Program-made: the position numbers and the translations under genes
From: an uncultured Alistipes sp.
Lineage (GTDB): Bacteria; Bacteroidota; Bacteroidia; Bacteroidales; UBA932
Direction: 5' to 3'
NCBI GenBank assembly: GCA_900550465.1
Contig: URSC01000004.1
Span: 128,548-192,547 of the forward strand
Length of the DNA stretch: 64,000 nucleotides
The notes under the pieces: generated by a model
Told to the model about the DNA's origin: nothing
Databases searched by the model: none
Seen by the model: only the letters and a program-made list of their open reading frames with translations
Shown: in pieces, positions 32,642 through 42,089 of the stretch
Numbering within the stretch: the first letter of the stretch is position 1
Layout of the letters: each line of letters begins with the position of its first letter

Positions 32642-33874
32642 ATGAAGAAATCTTTAATATTCCTGCTGCCTCTGACGGCGGCTGCCGCGATGATTGCCTC
32701 CTGCATAGGGAGGGTGGAGCGGCTTTCTTCTTCCGACTATTGTATCATGTTCTACAGCAGTGGCGGAGATTCCTCGCACACCGAATGCATCATGGACTAC
32801 CGGGATGCGATGGAGATGGTGCTGCCCGAGTCGCAGGTGGCCGTGACGTGGCTGATCAAGTCTCACGATTCGACTGTGACGACGCTCAGATCCTATACTC
32901 AGAATGCTGAATTTGTTACGGATACTGCCTGGGACGGCGGTACCGGCTATGATATCGTCTCGCATGAGAATCTTTCGGAGTTTATCAAGTGGTCGGCAGC
33001 GATGTTCCCGGGCCGCAAGTATGTGCTTGTGACGGCCGGACACGGGGACGCCTGGAGGCCGGCAGGAGACGGGGCAAGGGCTTCGGGTCTGCTCTACGAC
33101 GGTGTGACGCGCAAGTCCATGACCCCTTCGGACCTTGCCCGCGGTATCGGGGAGTCGGGTGTGGACGTGGAGGTGCTGATAGCGAACAACTGCCTGCAGG
33201 GCAGCGTGGAGACCCTCGCGGAATGGGACGGATATGTGGACTATGTGGTTTTCGGAGGCAGCTATCTGCCTGATATAGGAGGTGATTATCCCTACTTCAT
33301 CAAGTTGCTGGACCGTAGTGAGGACATGCGCTCACTCCTGTATGAGTACGTTGAGCACTGCGGGGAATTTTTCAACGGGATAGAGTTTCCCTTCGAGCAC
33401 ATGGGTTCTTCGTTCAGTGCCGTGGATATGAGCCGTTTCGTGCCGCTGATGGAGAGTCTCCGCGGGATATTTGACGAGATGGGCGGCTCTTTGGACCGGC
33501 TCTGCGCCACGACGGACAGTCCCCAGGTACTCGGACGCTCCTACGCTGACGGTTACCGCGCCGCTATGGATGCTTCCCTCCAGATGGACCTGTACCGCAG
33601 GAAGCCAGGCACCTGCGACCTCTACGATTTCCTTTACCGCGCAGTGGTCTATACTGCTCATCCCGAGCTTATGACCCTCGTGGGTGAGTTCCGCAATCAG
33701 CTGGATGAGGCGGTGATCCTCAATGTCCACAACTACAAGCTGGACGGCTTCAAGGTCTCGTTCAATATCTGCACTCTGCCGGAATACTTCGAGGGAGAGC
33801 GCCTGGAGTCGTACCGGGCCAGCAAGTTCGACCAGGCTACTGGGTGGAGCGGACTGATGACGGAGCTTTTTTGA
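32642..33874 (+). CDS. Clostripain-like (family C11) peptidase lipoprotein
   Basis: This 410-aa protein has a lipobox IASC (Cys about 21) and the caspase-like C11 core: YVLVTAGHGDAW (catalytic His, about residues 126-137) and VLIANNCLQGSVET (catalytic Cys, about 178-191). The usual DxCLMG motif is replaced by NNCLQG. C11 proteases cleave after basic residues and are usually activated by self-cleavage. It is anchored to the outer or inner membrane facing outward. Substrates are unknown. The EamA gene follows after 9 bases. Confidence 0.88.
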   Translation: MKKSLIFLLPLTAAAAMIASCIGRVERLSSSDYCIMFYSSGGDSSHTECIMDYRDAMEMVLPESQVAVTWLIKSHDSTVTTLRSYTQNAEFVTDTAWDGGTGYDIVSHENLSEFIKWSAAMFPGRKYVLVTAGHGDAWRPAGDGARASGLLYDGVTRKSMTPSDLARGIGESGVDVEVLIANNCLQGSVETLAEWDGYVDYVVFGGSYLPDIGGDYPYFIKLLDRSEDMRSLLYEYVEHCGEFFNGIEFPFEHMGSSFSAVDMSRFVPLMESLRGIFDEMGGSLDRLCATTDSPQVLGRSYADGYRAAMDASLQMDLYRRKPGTCDLYDFLYRAVVYTAHPELMTLVGEFRNQLDEAVILNVHNYKLDGFKVSFNICTLPEYFEGERLESYRASKFDQATGWSGLMTELF

Positions 33875-33883
33875 AACCATACC

Positions 33884-34828
33884 ATGAACTCAACCGCCAA
33901 AGACGCCCTCACCGGCAACCTTGCTTGCCTTGCAGCCTACCTGATCTTCGGGTTCAATATCGTGTGCTGCAAGAATATAGCCAATGACGGCCATGTGCCT
34001 CCGATGTCGCTGTTCCTGATGCGGTCGGCCGGGGCGCTGGTGCTGTTCTGGGTGATGTCGCTGTGCTTGCCCGAGGCCAGGCGGGAGAGGGTGGAGAGAG
34101 GGGACCTCTGGAAGATAGCGGTGGCCTCGCTCCTGGGGCTGTTTCTGACGCAGTTTGCTTTTCTGAAGGCGATTACGATGACGACGGCGGTAGATGCTTC
34201 GGTGCTGGGACTGATGACGCCGGTTATGACAATGGTGGTGGCGGCGGTGGTGCTGAAGGACCGGATTACGTGGCAGGGGGTGCTGGGATTAGGGGTGAGT
34301 CTGGCCGGGGTGCTGTTCATCGTGCTGAACTCTGTCACCGGGGCATCGGGGGCGGAGCACACGTCGTTCGGAGGGGTGCTGCTGATGTTTGTCAATGCTA
34401 CGGCGTTTGCCTGCTATGTGGGTGTTTTCAAGCCCATTATACAGAAATACCATGTGGTGACGTTCATGAAATGGATGTTTCTCTTCTCGACGCTCTATGC
34501 GCTGCCGTTCAGCGGCGGGGTGCTGAGCATTGAGTACGGGGCCATTCCCTGGAATATTGTCCTGCAGATACTTTATGTGGTGGTAGGGGCGACGTTCGTG
34601 GCCTATTTCCTGATACCCGTGGGGCAGAAGCGGCTCAAGCCGGTGCTGGTGTGCATGTATTCCTATGTGCAGCCGGTGGTGGCGATGTGCATCAGCCTTG
34701 CGGTGGGTCTCGATACGATGACCTGGGCGAAGGGTGTGGCGACGGTACTGGTCTTTGCGGGCGTGGGCATTGTCAATTTTTCCCCGCATGCGCATCATCA
34801 TGCGAAGGCCCTCCATCACAACATTTGA
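33884..34828 (+). CDS. DMT superfamily (EamA) transporter
   Basis: This 314-aa inner-membrane protein has ten predicted transmembrane segments in two EamA repeats (about 12-145 and 165-305). Family patterns such as FLKAITMTTAVDASVLGLMTPV at the end of the first repeat and LKPVLVCMYSYVQPVVA in the second are present. EamA proteins export small metabolites such as amino acids or nucleobases. The substrate cannot be read from sequence. It is encoded right after the C11 peptidase and right before the Sel1 protein (9-base gaps each), suggesting one operon. Confidence 0.9.
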   Translation: MNSTAKDALTGNLACLAAYLIFGFNIVCCKNIANDGHVPPMSLFLMRSAGALVLFWVMSLCLPEARRERVERGDLWKIAVASLLGLFLTQFAFLKAITMTTAVDASVLGLMTPVMTMVVAAVVLKDRITWQGVLGLGVSLAGVLFIVLNSVTGASGAEHTSFGGVLLMFVNATAFACYVGVFKPIIQKYHVVTFMKWMFLFSTLYALPFSGGVLSIEYGAIPWNIVLQILYVVVGATFVAYFLIPVGQKRLKPVLVCMYSYVQPVVAMCISLAVGLDTMTWAKGVATVLVFAGVGIVNFSPHAHHHAKALHHNI

Positions 34829-34837
34829 TCGTGTATT

Positions 34838-36436
34838 ATGGAAAACGAATGTGTTATCAGGCTTTACAGCAGCTACAGCGACAGAGGCTCGGTCAGCAGT
34901 ACTCTCAAGAGGGAGGTGCCGGTTGACGCATCGGCGATTGTTCCCGGAAGGGCTCTGCCGGGCTGGCCTTTCAGCGCGGAGCCGCCGGTGGTGGATTACT
35001 ATGACGGCGAATACATGGAACTTAGCTTCGGGGGCAAGCAGTTGAAGGTCAGGGTAGGAGGGGAAATGCTTGAACTGTTCAGCGCTGAGGTTCCCGAGAA
35101 TATCCATGTCCGTGAGTCGGTGGTCGGGTACCTCTCGATAGAGGCGGTGCGGCCCTGCGTGTCCCGGGATTTCCCAGAGATGTTCCGGCGCGGGTCCTTC
35201 AACGCTCTGGTGCAGACATTCCTGTCGGACAAGGCATTTGCGGAGGACCCGACGGCAGTCAAGCGCTTTATGTGGACTTTTCTGGCAGGTGAGAACTTGT
35301 TTTTCCTCCAAGACAGCACTTTGGCGAAGCTGCGCCGGTCTGCGGATATGGGCAACAGGTATGCGCTTTACGGTCTGGGCCGCTACCATTATTACGTGCG
35401 TCCTGATGAGACGTCCGACAGCATCGCGGAGCGTTGTTTCAGAAAGGCTTATGAAAAAGGATACCCTGAGGGGGCGGCGGGCCTGGCCCTGATGTACCGT
35501 TGCGGGGACATAGGACTGGTGGACAGGCTGCGGGCGAAGACCTTGTTGGCCGAGGCGATGGAACAGGGGTGCGACCTGGCCGCATTTGCCTACATTAGGG
35601 ACTTGATATTCGGAAGGTCAGGGTTGAAATCCGATCCTGCGAAAGCGATAGAACTTCTCAATGAGCTGATACGCGACCAAGGGGACAATCCGATGTGGAG
35701 GTATATGCGCGGATGGGCCGTTCAGGTAACCGGCAGTTTTCCGGATGCGAAGGATGACTATGAGGCGGCGGCCCATGGAGGGATTATCGCTGCATGGTCT
35801 GACTTAGCATGCGCCCTGTCGTTCAATGAAAACGACGAGCTGGCCGACCCGGAAGCATTTTCAGCGGCGCTGGCCGTAGGGGCGGAGCACCGGGACTGCT
35901 ACTGCGTCTATCTGCAGGCATTGTGCCAGGTGGAGGATTTCGACAATATGCAGCGTTACAGTCAGTTGTGCGCACGGGACAGGTACATCTCCCTGCTGGA
36001 GAAGGCCTACGGCATGGGGTCGAAGGAAGCTGCGGTGAGCCTTGGAAACACCTATCACTATGGTTTGTACAATACTGTCGAGGACTACGGCGAGGCCTAT
36101 AAATGGTATGCCCGCGCCTCAATCCTCGGCAGCGGTGACGCATACGGGCAGCTGTACCTCATGTCGCTCAACGGGGAGATTGAGGAAGAGGAGGGTGCGC
36201 AGTATTTCAGGGACATCTGCGCTCTAAAAGGAGCCCGCTACGGTTCGGAAGCAATGCTCTCTGAGGCAGTTGAGGCATATAGGCAGGGCCGTCTGACCGC
36301 ATTTGCCCCGGAGATAGAGCAATATTATCTGCCGCTGTCCGACGGGCAGGTGGCACAGGAAGAACCGGATGAGACGGATATACCGTATGATGAGGAATAT
36401 CCCGATGATGACGGACGCTACGATGCTTATGTCTAA
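34838..36436 (+). CDS. Sel1-like/TPR repeat protein
   Basis: This 532-aa cytoplasmic protein (no signal peptide) has a unique N-terminus (1-165) and a set of Sel1-like helical repeats from about 175 to 485, for example LGRYHYY..AERCFRKAYEKGYPEGAAGLALMY and LGNTYHYGL..YGEAYKWYARASILGSGDAYGQLY. The C-terminus is acidic (EEPDETDIPYDEEYPDDD). Sel1 repeats act as protein-protein scaffolds. No enzyme domain is visible and the partner is unknown. Confidence 0.8.
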   Translation: MENECVIRLYSSYSDRGSVSSTLKREVPVDASAIVPGRALPGWPFSAEPPVVDYYDGEYMELSFGGKQLKVRVGGEMLELFSAEVPENIHVRESVVGYLSIEAVRPCVSRDFPEMFRRGSFNALVQTFLSDKAFAEDPTAVKRFMWTFLAGENLFFLQDSTLAKLRRSADMGNRYALYGLGRYHYYVRPDETSDSIAERCFRKAYEKGYPEGAAGLALMYRCGDIGLVDRLRAKTLLAEAMEQGCDLAAFAYIRDLIFGRSGLKSDPAKAIELLNELIRDQGDNPMWRYMRGWAVQVTGSFPDAKDDYEAAAHGGIIAAWSDLACALSFNENDELADPEAFSAALAVGAEHRDCYCVYLQALCQVEDFDNMQRYSQLCARDRYISLLEKAYGMGSKEAAVSLGNTYHYGLYNTVEDYGEAYKWYARASILGSGDAYGQLYLMSLNGEIEEEEGAQYFRDICALKGARYGSEAMLSEAVEAYRQGRLTAFAPEIEQYYLPLSDGQVAQEEPDETDIPYDEEYPDDDGRYDAYV

Positions 36437-36457
36437 CTGATTAATACCACGTGAATT

Positions 36458-37072
36458 ATGAAAATATATCCTTCTCAGATACGCCGGTCTGTCAGACTGC
36501 TCAAACGGATGCGCAGCAACTCCCGGAAAATGATGGTGTGGAAGAATTATCCGCTTGCAAATGAAGTCGTTTCGATGCTGGACACACTCTCGGAACGGAG
36601 CGGCCGGCACTCGCCCTACGACAAGATATTTCTCATGAAAATCCTTCTGGACAACATTTCTAAGAGCGACACTCCGCGCTTCGCGATCAGTGTCCTCGAG
36701 CGGCAGGCCGCACTTTTCAAGTCAGTGACGGAGGAGGATCTCAAAGAATATGACGATCCGATGACTGTTGGAGAGGTGGAGGCCGAGCTGAGAAAATGGC
36801 GGGAATACATCGACTTTGACGGGGTGACTGAGGAAGAGTGGTGCAGTAAATATCACCGGTATCTGCGTTTTGACCCTATTGAGCGCACTCCGCTGTGGGA
36901 GGAAATCTACTATGAGGTGGAGAAAGAGACGGACGAGGCCATAGGCAGGAATGTCCCAAGATGCATGGGCTTCTGCTTCATGTACTGGAGCTCAAAGGCC
37001 GCAGTGCTTGCCCGCAGAGGCATCTTCTGGAAAAGCCCTCATGAGATGAATCCGCGCGTGATGTTCGACTGA
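36458..37072 (+). CDS. Hypothetical protein, helical
   Basis: This 204-aa protein has no family I recognise. It starts with a basic helix (about 1-30), is helical and charged throughout, and has no signal peptide or membrane span. A Cys/Trp-rich segment CMGFCFMYWSSK lies near residue 172-183. It begins 21 bases after the Sel1-repeat gene on the same strand and is probably co-expressed with it. Confidence 0.6.
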   Translation: MKIYPSQIRRSVRLLKRMRSNSRKMMVWKNYPLANEVVSMLDTLSERSGRHSPYDKIFLMKILLDNISKSDTPRFAISVLERQAALFKSVTEEDLKEYDDPMTVGEVEAELRKWREYIDFDGVTEEEWCSKYHRYLRFDPIERTPLWEEIYYEVEKETDEAIGRNVPRCMGFCFMYWSSKAAVLARRGIFWKSPHEMNPRVMFD

Positions 37073-37221
37073 ATGTTGTCCCGCACAGAAATTTAAAAAA
37101 TATCAAAATTTTAAAAAGCTGTAAACTTCGACATCTTTTTTTAGGATTCGGATTTCAGCCGGATAATTCCTCACCTTCGCATTCAAATGAAATCGCGGGC
37201 AATCGCATAATTTTAGAAGCT

Positions 37222-37308
37222 ATGAATAGAGGACACTTTGATTATTGGCGGATACGTGAATTCGCTTCAAAAAACTGGTCTCACCCTTACGACGGATGGA
37301 ATGAGTAG
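37222..37308 (+). CDS. 28-residue peptide overlapping the next gene
   Basis: An ATG at 37222 opens a frame of 28 codons whose product is rich in Trp, Tyr, His and Asp (it includes HFDYWRIREFASKNW). It ends with TAG at 37306-37308, overlapping the ATG (37301) of the next gene by 8 bases. The composition looks protein-like and the overlap would allow coupled translation. It could be a leader peptide or a small protein; evidence is limited to composition and position. Confidence 0.35.
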   Translation: MNRGHFDYWRIREFASKNWSHPYDGWNE

Positions 37309-37549
37309 GTCTAGAAAAAAGTTCCCGGCAGGAGTTGTATGTGGCTGTAAATCTCAGAAAAGAGGCAAGCAGGTCGCATCCAAGCGTTTCCGCAGGCGTG
37401 TCAGGATACTGATGCGTCTGCGGAAATATGAGCGGCTGCCCTATCGTTCTACAGAATTGACTTCGCCGTGGGACCTGGGCGGGGACGGCAAATGCTTTTA
37501 CGGTTACCATCCGGATAAGGAATGGTATGCTAGGATTATGCGTAAATAA
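37301..37549 (+). CDS. Small basic hypothetical protein
   Basis: This 82-aa protein starts at the ATG at 37301 (MSRSRKKFPAG). It is strongly basic in the first half, with CGC and a run of Lys/Arg (KRFRRRVRILMRLRK), then a more neutral C-terminus with Trp and Tyr (WDLGGDGKCFYGYHP). Small proteins beginning MSRSRKK are widespread and uncharacterised; nucleic-acid binding is plausible from charge. An in-frame upstream ATG at 37238 would add 21 residues and run through the small peptide gene, so it is less likely. Confidence 0.6.
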   Translation: MSRSRKKFPAGVVCGCKSQKRGKQVASKRFRRRVRILMRLRKYERLPYRSTELTSPWDLGGDGKCFYGYHPDKEWYARIMRK

Positions 37550-37592
37550 GAATATGGCAAAACAGCGGGCGTTGATCCAAAAGAGGATGTTT

Positions 37593-37638
37593 ATGGAAAA
37601 GTGTATATTTTCAATGAGAAATTTCATGGAAAAGTGTA
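37593..37638 (+). repeat. 13-base direct repeat
   Basis: ATGGAAAAGTGTA occurs at 37593-37605 and 37626-37638, starting 33 bases apart, in an otherwise gene-free 250-base stretch ahead of the RhuM gene. Its role is unknown. Confidence 0.4.
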
Positions 37639-37757
37639 GTTGCGATGCTGTTCAGAAAAATTAAATCGTGAGTATTCAGGGCGAAGTATCTTCCAGTGAT
37701 GTTTATGGAGAACATGATGCCGGAAAAAATAGAAATTGTGATTTAGAGTAAAAGGGT

Positions 37758-37765
37758 TAAATTTG
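37758..37765 (+). promoter_or_regulatory. Bacteroidetes -7 promoter box of the RhuM gene
   Basis: TAAATTTG matches TAnnTTTG 33 bases upstream of the start codon. Confidence 0.5.
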
Positions 37766-37798
37766 TGTGGTTAAATTGCAAGCAGGCCAACTATATTT

Positions 37799-38809
37799 AT
37801 GCCGAACGAAATTCAATTCATATTATACAATCTTCCGGAAGAGGAGGGCAGGGTACAGGTTGTCATCAAGGATGAGACGATTTGGTGTACGCAAAAGGCG
37901 ATGAGTCGGCTTTTCGGGGTAGATAAATCGGGTATCAGCCGCCATATTTCCAACATATTCAAAGACGGAGAATTGCAGCAGGATGCGACAGTTGCAAAAA
38001 TTGCAACTGTCGTGAATAGAGGTATAAGGGGAGAAGTGGAAGAATCTGTGGATTTTTACAATCTTGACATGATTATCTCTGTCGGATATAGGGTTAATTC
38101 GATGCAGGCGACCCGTTTCCGTCAGTGGGCGACCAAGGTGCTCAACGAGTATATCCGCAAAGGATTTGCTCTTGATGATGACCGGCTGAAGCAGGGGACG
38201 GCGGTTTTCGGAAAGGATTATTTCCGCGAGTTGCTTGAGCGCATCCGCTCCATCAGGGCCAGTGAGCGCCGGATCTGGCAGCAGATTACCGACATTTATG
38301 CCGAATGTAGCATTGATTATGATAAAGATTCGCCGACGACGCAGGACTTTTATGCGATGATTCAGAATCGTTTTCACTATGCGATTACAGGACAGACTGC
38401 CGCAAAGATAATATACAGCAAAGCTGATCACACGAAGGAGCACATGGGACTGACTACATGGAAGAACGCTCCGGACGGCCGGATATTGAAATCAGACGTC
38501 TCAATTGCAAAGAACTATCTGGACGAGAGAGAAATCCGCCAGTTGGAACGCGCCGTGACCGGATACTTTGACTATATAGAAGACCTTATCGAGCGGGAGA
38601 ACACTTTCAGTATGTCCCAGTTCTCGGCAAGCGTTAACGAGTTCCTCGCATTCCGCCGTTATCAGATTCTACCCGACAAGGGACGCATATCGGCTGCTCA
38701 GGCCAAGGCAAAGGCCGAGCAGGAATATGATATCTTTAACCGTACTCAGCTGATTGATTCGGACTTCGACAAACAGGTCAGGAAAATGCTGAAGCAAGAG
38801 AAAGCTTGA
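37799..38809 (+). CDS. RhuM family protein
   Basis: This 336-aa protein matches the virulence RhuM family (PF13310) by its N-terminal pattern IWCTQKAMSRLFGVDKSGISRHISNIF (about residues 28-54), a helix-turn-helix-like segment, and the downstream SVGYRVNSMQATRFRQWA motif (about 100-117). The C-terminal half is helical. RhuM proteins, first seen on a Salmonella pathogenicity island, are common on mobile DNA and their molecular function is not known. It is a single gene with its own promoter. Confidence 0.88.
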   Translation: MPNEIQFILYNLPEEEGRVQVVIKDETIWCTQKAMSRLFGVDKSGISRHISNIFKDGELQQDATVAKIATVVNRGIRGEVEESVDFYNLDMIISVGYRVNSMQATRFRQWATKVLNEYIRKGFALDDDRLKQGTAVFGKDYFRELLERIRSIRASERRIWQQITDIYAECSIDYDKDSPTTQDFYAMIQNRFHYAITGQTAAKIIYSKADHTKEHMGLTTWKNAPDGRILKSDVSIAKNYLDEREIRQLERAVTGYFDYIEDLIERENTFSMSQFSASVNEFLAFRRYQILPDKGRISAAQAKAKAEQEYDIFNRTQLIDSDFDKQVRKMLKQEKA

Positions 38810-38908
38810 CCAGGCACATATATGTAATACTATAAAATATTAAGCCTCAATATATCATATAATATAGAAATAGATGCTTTTTCATTTACTATATGATGTG
38901 TTGAAGTA

Positions 38909-39487
38909 TTACTGTCCTCCTTTCTCAATTTGTTTTGTCATTATCCTTTTGACTTGTTCAAATGAAACGGGTGTATAGTTGTTGTTGTCAACTCCGACAT
39001 CATATTGTGTCGGATAGAGGTACTGAAGCCGGGCAGCGTCAATTCCGGTATTGTTCTTTCTTGTGTGTACATGTCCGAACAGCTGCCATACATCTTTATA
39101 TCCGCCGTCAAAGCATAGAAAAGGATAATGGTTCAAATATATTTTCTGCTTGCCGACCGTTATGTGCATTTGCATTGCCACATGCTCAAATCTGTCAATG
39201 TACCCCTGGCGTATATTTTTCAAATCGTGGTTGCCCATAATCAGATATATCCTGCCGTTCAATCTGTCAAGTATTCTAGTCCACTCAGCGGAGCCGCCAA
39301 GACAAAAATCTCCCAAATGAAAAACAATATCATCCTGACCGACTGTGTTATTCCAGTTGGATATGATAGTTTCATTCATCGTTTCCACATCCTTGAACGG
39401 CCTGTTGCAGAAGCGAATGATGTTCCCATGGTAAAAATGGGTGTCAGATGTAAAGAACACCTTGCTGCCGTCAAACTTAAAGTTCAT
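38909..39487 (-). CDS. Calcineurin-like phosphoesterase, cytoplasmic
   Basis: This 192-aa metallophosphoesterase has all motifs: FTSDTHFYH (D-x-H), HLGDFCLGG, IMGNHD, LNHYPF and FGHVHTR. Small enzymes like this are frequent in phages and plasmids and are annotated as predicted phosphoesterase or phosphohydrolase. No signal peptide is present. The substrate is unknown. It stands alone, convergent with the RhuM gene. Confidence 0.85.
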   Translation of the reverse strand: MNFKFDGSKVFFTSDTHFYHGNIIRFCNRPFKDVETMNETIISNWNNTVGQDDIVFHLGDFCLGGSAEWTRILDRLNGRIYLIMGNHDLKNIRQGYIDRFEHVAMQMHITVGKQKIYLNHYPFLCFDGGYKDVWQLFGHVHTRKNNTGIDAARLQYLYPTQYDVGVDNNNYTPVSFEQVKRIMTKQIEKGGQ

Positions 39488-39529
39488 TTCTTTTCAATTT
39501 ATGCGCATCACTGCGCGTTAATAACTTAA

Positions 39530-39901
39530 TTAATTGTCCATCAGACGAAATGACCTATAAACAAAATAGTTGGAAAGTATGGTAAGGGCTCTCCAACTAT
39601 TCAGTTACTGGTTCGAAAAGTACAATAGTGTACTTTTATGTCCGTTGGAAAGTATTTACTGCTATACGAGGTTCAATGCGTGAGATATGAACACTCAATA
39701 CCACGTCAGAGCGTTTATTGCTCTTGATGGAGGTCGTTATTGATAATATGTTCATTCTGTTTCTAAGCATTGATAATATTTGCTGTCTCAAAATCGATGC
39801 AAAATTAGCAAATAAAATTTATAATCGGATTATTTTGTCATCTTGTATTTTATTGCGATATTTGCATTACGATAAATTGGTAACGAGATAATAGGAATAG
39901 T
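39530..39901. other. Gene-free stretch with a short hairpin
   Basis: About 370 AT-rich bases. At 39616-39637 AAAAGTACA and TGTACTTTT form a 9-base stem with a 4-base loop. A near-repeat GTTGGAAAGTAT occurs on both sides of it (39569-39580 and 39644-39655). No open reading frame or RNA gene is convincing. Confidence 0.45.
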
Positions 39902-41026
39902 ATGAAACCTAATAATCCTTTCCTCATTTCTGGATATTACAGCCCGGAATTCTTTTGCGACAGAGAGCAGGAGACCAGAACTATTCTCGACGCGCTCCAC
40001 AATGGACGCAATGTGACATTGATTGCTCCACGCCGAATGGGAAAGACCGGACTGATCCGTCATGCGTTTTACCGTCTGAAAGAGCAGCAGCCCGATATTG
40101 TCACCTTCTATTTGGATATCTACTCAACCCAGTCGTTGGGCGATTTTGTACGGTTGCTTGCCGCTGCGGTGTTGGGGAAGCTGGATTCCGCTCCGCAAAA
40201 AGCGTTGAGCCGTATAAGCCGGTTTGTGCGCAGTTGCCGGCCCGTGTTTACTTTTGACGAATTGACGGGTGTCCCCAAGGTGACGATTGATGTGGCTCCA
40301 GCCGAGGAAGAGAACACCTTGAAAGAGATATTCGAGTATCTGGGCTCATCGGATAAACGGTGCTATGTTGCCATAGACGAATTCCAGCAGATCGCAGAAT
40401 ATCAGGAAAAAGGGGTCGAAGCACTACTGCGTTCCCATATCCAGTTCCTGCCCAACGTGAACTTTATCTTTGCCGGCAGTAAGCAGCATCTGATGCAGGA
40501 GATGTTCACCTCGTCGAAAAGGCCGTTCTATCAAAGTACCCAACTGCTCACAATCGGACCGATACAGCAGGATGAATACGCAGGTTTCGCGACAGGGCAT
40601 TTTGCCGCACATGGTGTGAAATTGCCTCAAGAGGTTTTCAATACGATATATGAAAAATACGAGGGACATACCTGGTATGTGCAGTGTCTCCTCAATCGCC
40701 TGTACGGGTACGACCGGGATGTGGACATGGAGCTGGTTTCATACGCCACAGAACAGATATTGGCCGAGTACAGCTACATATACGCAGACCTGCTGAAAGC
40801 ATACACTTCCGGTCAGGTGCGCCTGCTGAAAGCTATCGCCAAGGAGGGCTGCGTCAAGGAGGTTCTGGCCGGAGACTTTATCAGCACCTACGGACTTCGG
40901 GCAGCAAGCAGCGTGAGTGCAGCAATGAAGAAGTTGCTGGAAAACGAGCTGGTCTATCAGACTGCCGACGGCTACATCATTTATAACCGCTTTATGGGGG
41001 AGTGGCTGCGGAGGCAGGGGGTTTAA
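39902..41026 (+). CDS. ATP-binding protein of the ATPase_2/MNS STAND-like group
   Basis: This 374-aa protein has Walker A APRRMGKT (about residues 41-48), Walker B YVAIDEFQQI (about 158-167), a sensor region FIFAGSKQHLM (about 189-199) and a C-terminal winged-helix part (about 295-370). This is the archaeal-type ATPase_2 (PF01637) family found in many copies in Bacteroidales. Functions are unknown; some relatives are linked to mobile elements. It is a single gene. Confidence 0.8.
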   Translation: MKPNNPFLISGYYSPEFFCDREQETRTILDALHNGRNVTLIAPRRMGKTGLIRHAFYRLKEQQPDIVTFYLDIYSTQSLGDFVRLLAAAVLGKLDSAPQKALSRISRFVRSCRPVFTFDELTGVPKVTIDVAPAEEENTLKEIFEYLGSSDKRCYVAIDEFQQIAEYQEKGVEALLRSHIQFLPNVNFIFAGSKQHLMQEMFTSSKRPFYQSTQLLTIGPIQQDEYAGFATGHFAAHGVKLPQEVFNTIYEKYEGHTWYVQCLLNRLYGYDRDVDMELVSYATEQILAEYSYIYADLLKAYTSGQVRLLKAIAKEGCVKEVLAGDFISTYGLRAASSVSAAMKKLLENELVYQTADGYIIYNRFMGEWLRRQGV

Positions 41027-41114
41027 AGGCAACTTACTTAAGTTTCGCAAGTGATTCGTGCAGTAGGTATACGAAGAAAATGGGGAACATGACAGATTGT
41101 TGGAGAATATTCGG

Positions 41115-41122
41115 TAATTTTG
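41115..41122 (+). promoter_or_regulatory. Bacteroidetes -7 promoter box of dinD
   Basis: TAATTTTG matches TAnnTTTG 22 bases before the dinD start. I see no obvious palindromic LexA-type operator around it. Confidence 0.4.
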
Positions 41123-41144
41123 TTGAATTAAAGGTTTCTTTGCT

Positions 41145-42011
41145 ATGGACAAACAGAGTATAATACAGTACAAAGGAGCATTTGATTCTATTGCTACCTA
41201 TATTGAAAGTGACAATGGCCAGGAGCAGGTGGAGGTTTGGTTTGCCCGTGACTTGCAGAAGGTGCTTGGATATGCCAGATGGGAGAATTTCCTTACAGCA
41301 ATCAATAGAGCGGTAGAATCTTGTAACAGTCAGAATATAAGTGTGGACGACCATTTTCGCGAGGTCACGAAAATGGTCAAACTTGGAAGTGGGTCCGAAC
41401 GGGAAATCAAGGACTTTATGCTTACCCGATATGCGTGTTATCTGATTGCCCAAAATGGTGACCCGAAAAAGGAAGAGGTGGCATTTGCGCAGAGCTATTT
41501 TGCCGTTCAGACCAGAAAGGCAGAGCTGATTGAGGAACGCATCAATTATGTTGCGCGTCTGGAGTCACGCGATAGACTGAGAGCTTCGGAGAAGCAGTTG
41601 TCACAGAACATCTATGAAAGAGGTGTAGATGACAAGGGGTTTGGCAGAATCCGCTCAAAAGGAGATGCCGTTCTGTTTGGCGGGCACACGACTGAGGACA
41701 TGAAAAGACGGCTGGGAGTTAAGGACAATCGTCCATTGGCAGACTTCCTCCCGACACTTACCATCGCAGCGAAGAACCTTGCTACGGAAATGACCAACTA
41801 CAATGTGGAGAGCAATGATTTATATGGGGAAAACGCCATTACGAAAGAGCACATGCAGAACAATCAGAGCGTTCGGGATATGCTCGGGCAGCGCGGCATT
41901 CGTCCTGAAGAGTTGCCGCCTGCGGAGGATATAAAGAAACTGGAGCGCAGGGTAGCTTCCGAACACAAGAAAATCGAGAAGTCATCATCAAAATTGCCGA
42001 AAAAGAAATAA
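41145..42011 (+). CDS. dinD: DNA damage-inducible protein D
   Basis: This 288-aa protein matches DinD. The N-terminal BRO-N-like part has VWFARDLQKVLGYARWENF (about residues 28-46), then MLTRYACYLIAQNGDPKKEEVAFAQSYFA (about 92-120). The C-terminus is lysine-rich. In E. coli DinD is SOS-induced and inhibits RecA-mediated strand exchange. Here it sits among mobile elements rather than SOS genes; SOS control is not evident from the promoter. It is complete. Confidence 0.9.
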   Translation: MDKQSIIQYKGAFDSIATYIESDNGQEQVEVWFARDLQKVLGYARWENFLTAINRAVESCNSQNISVDDHFREVTKMVKLGSGSEREIKDFMLTRYACYLIAQNGDPKKEEVAFAQSYFAVQTRKAELIEERINYVARLESRDRLRASEKQLSQNIYERGVDDKGFGRIRSKGDAVLFGGHTTEDMKRRLGVKDNRPLADFLPTLTIAAKNLATEMTNYNVESNDLYGENAITKEHMQNNQSVRDMLGQRGIRPEELPPAEDIKKLERRVASEHKKIEKSSSKLPKKK

Positions 42012-42089
42012 ATCACCTTTCCAGATGTGTTGGGAACCCTTAAAAAGGGTAAACCAGATAAGAATCAATAAAATAAGGAGAAGAAAGAG

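Noticed and set aside
34289..35389. A 366-codon minus-strand frame over the EamA and Sel1 genes
   Set aside because: The composition is Arg/His rich without a hydrophobic core, and both plus-strand genes have clear families and good junctions.
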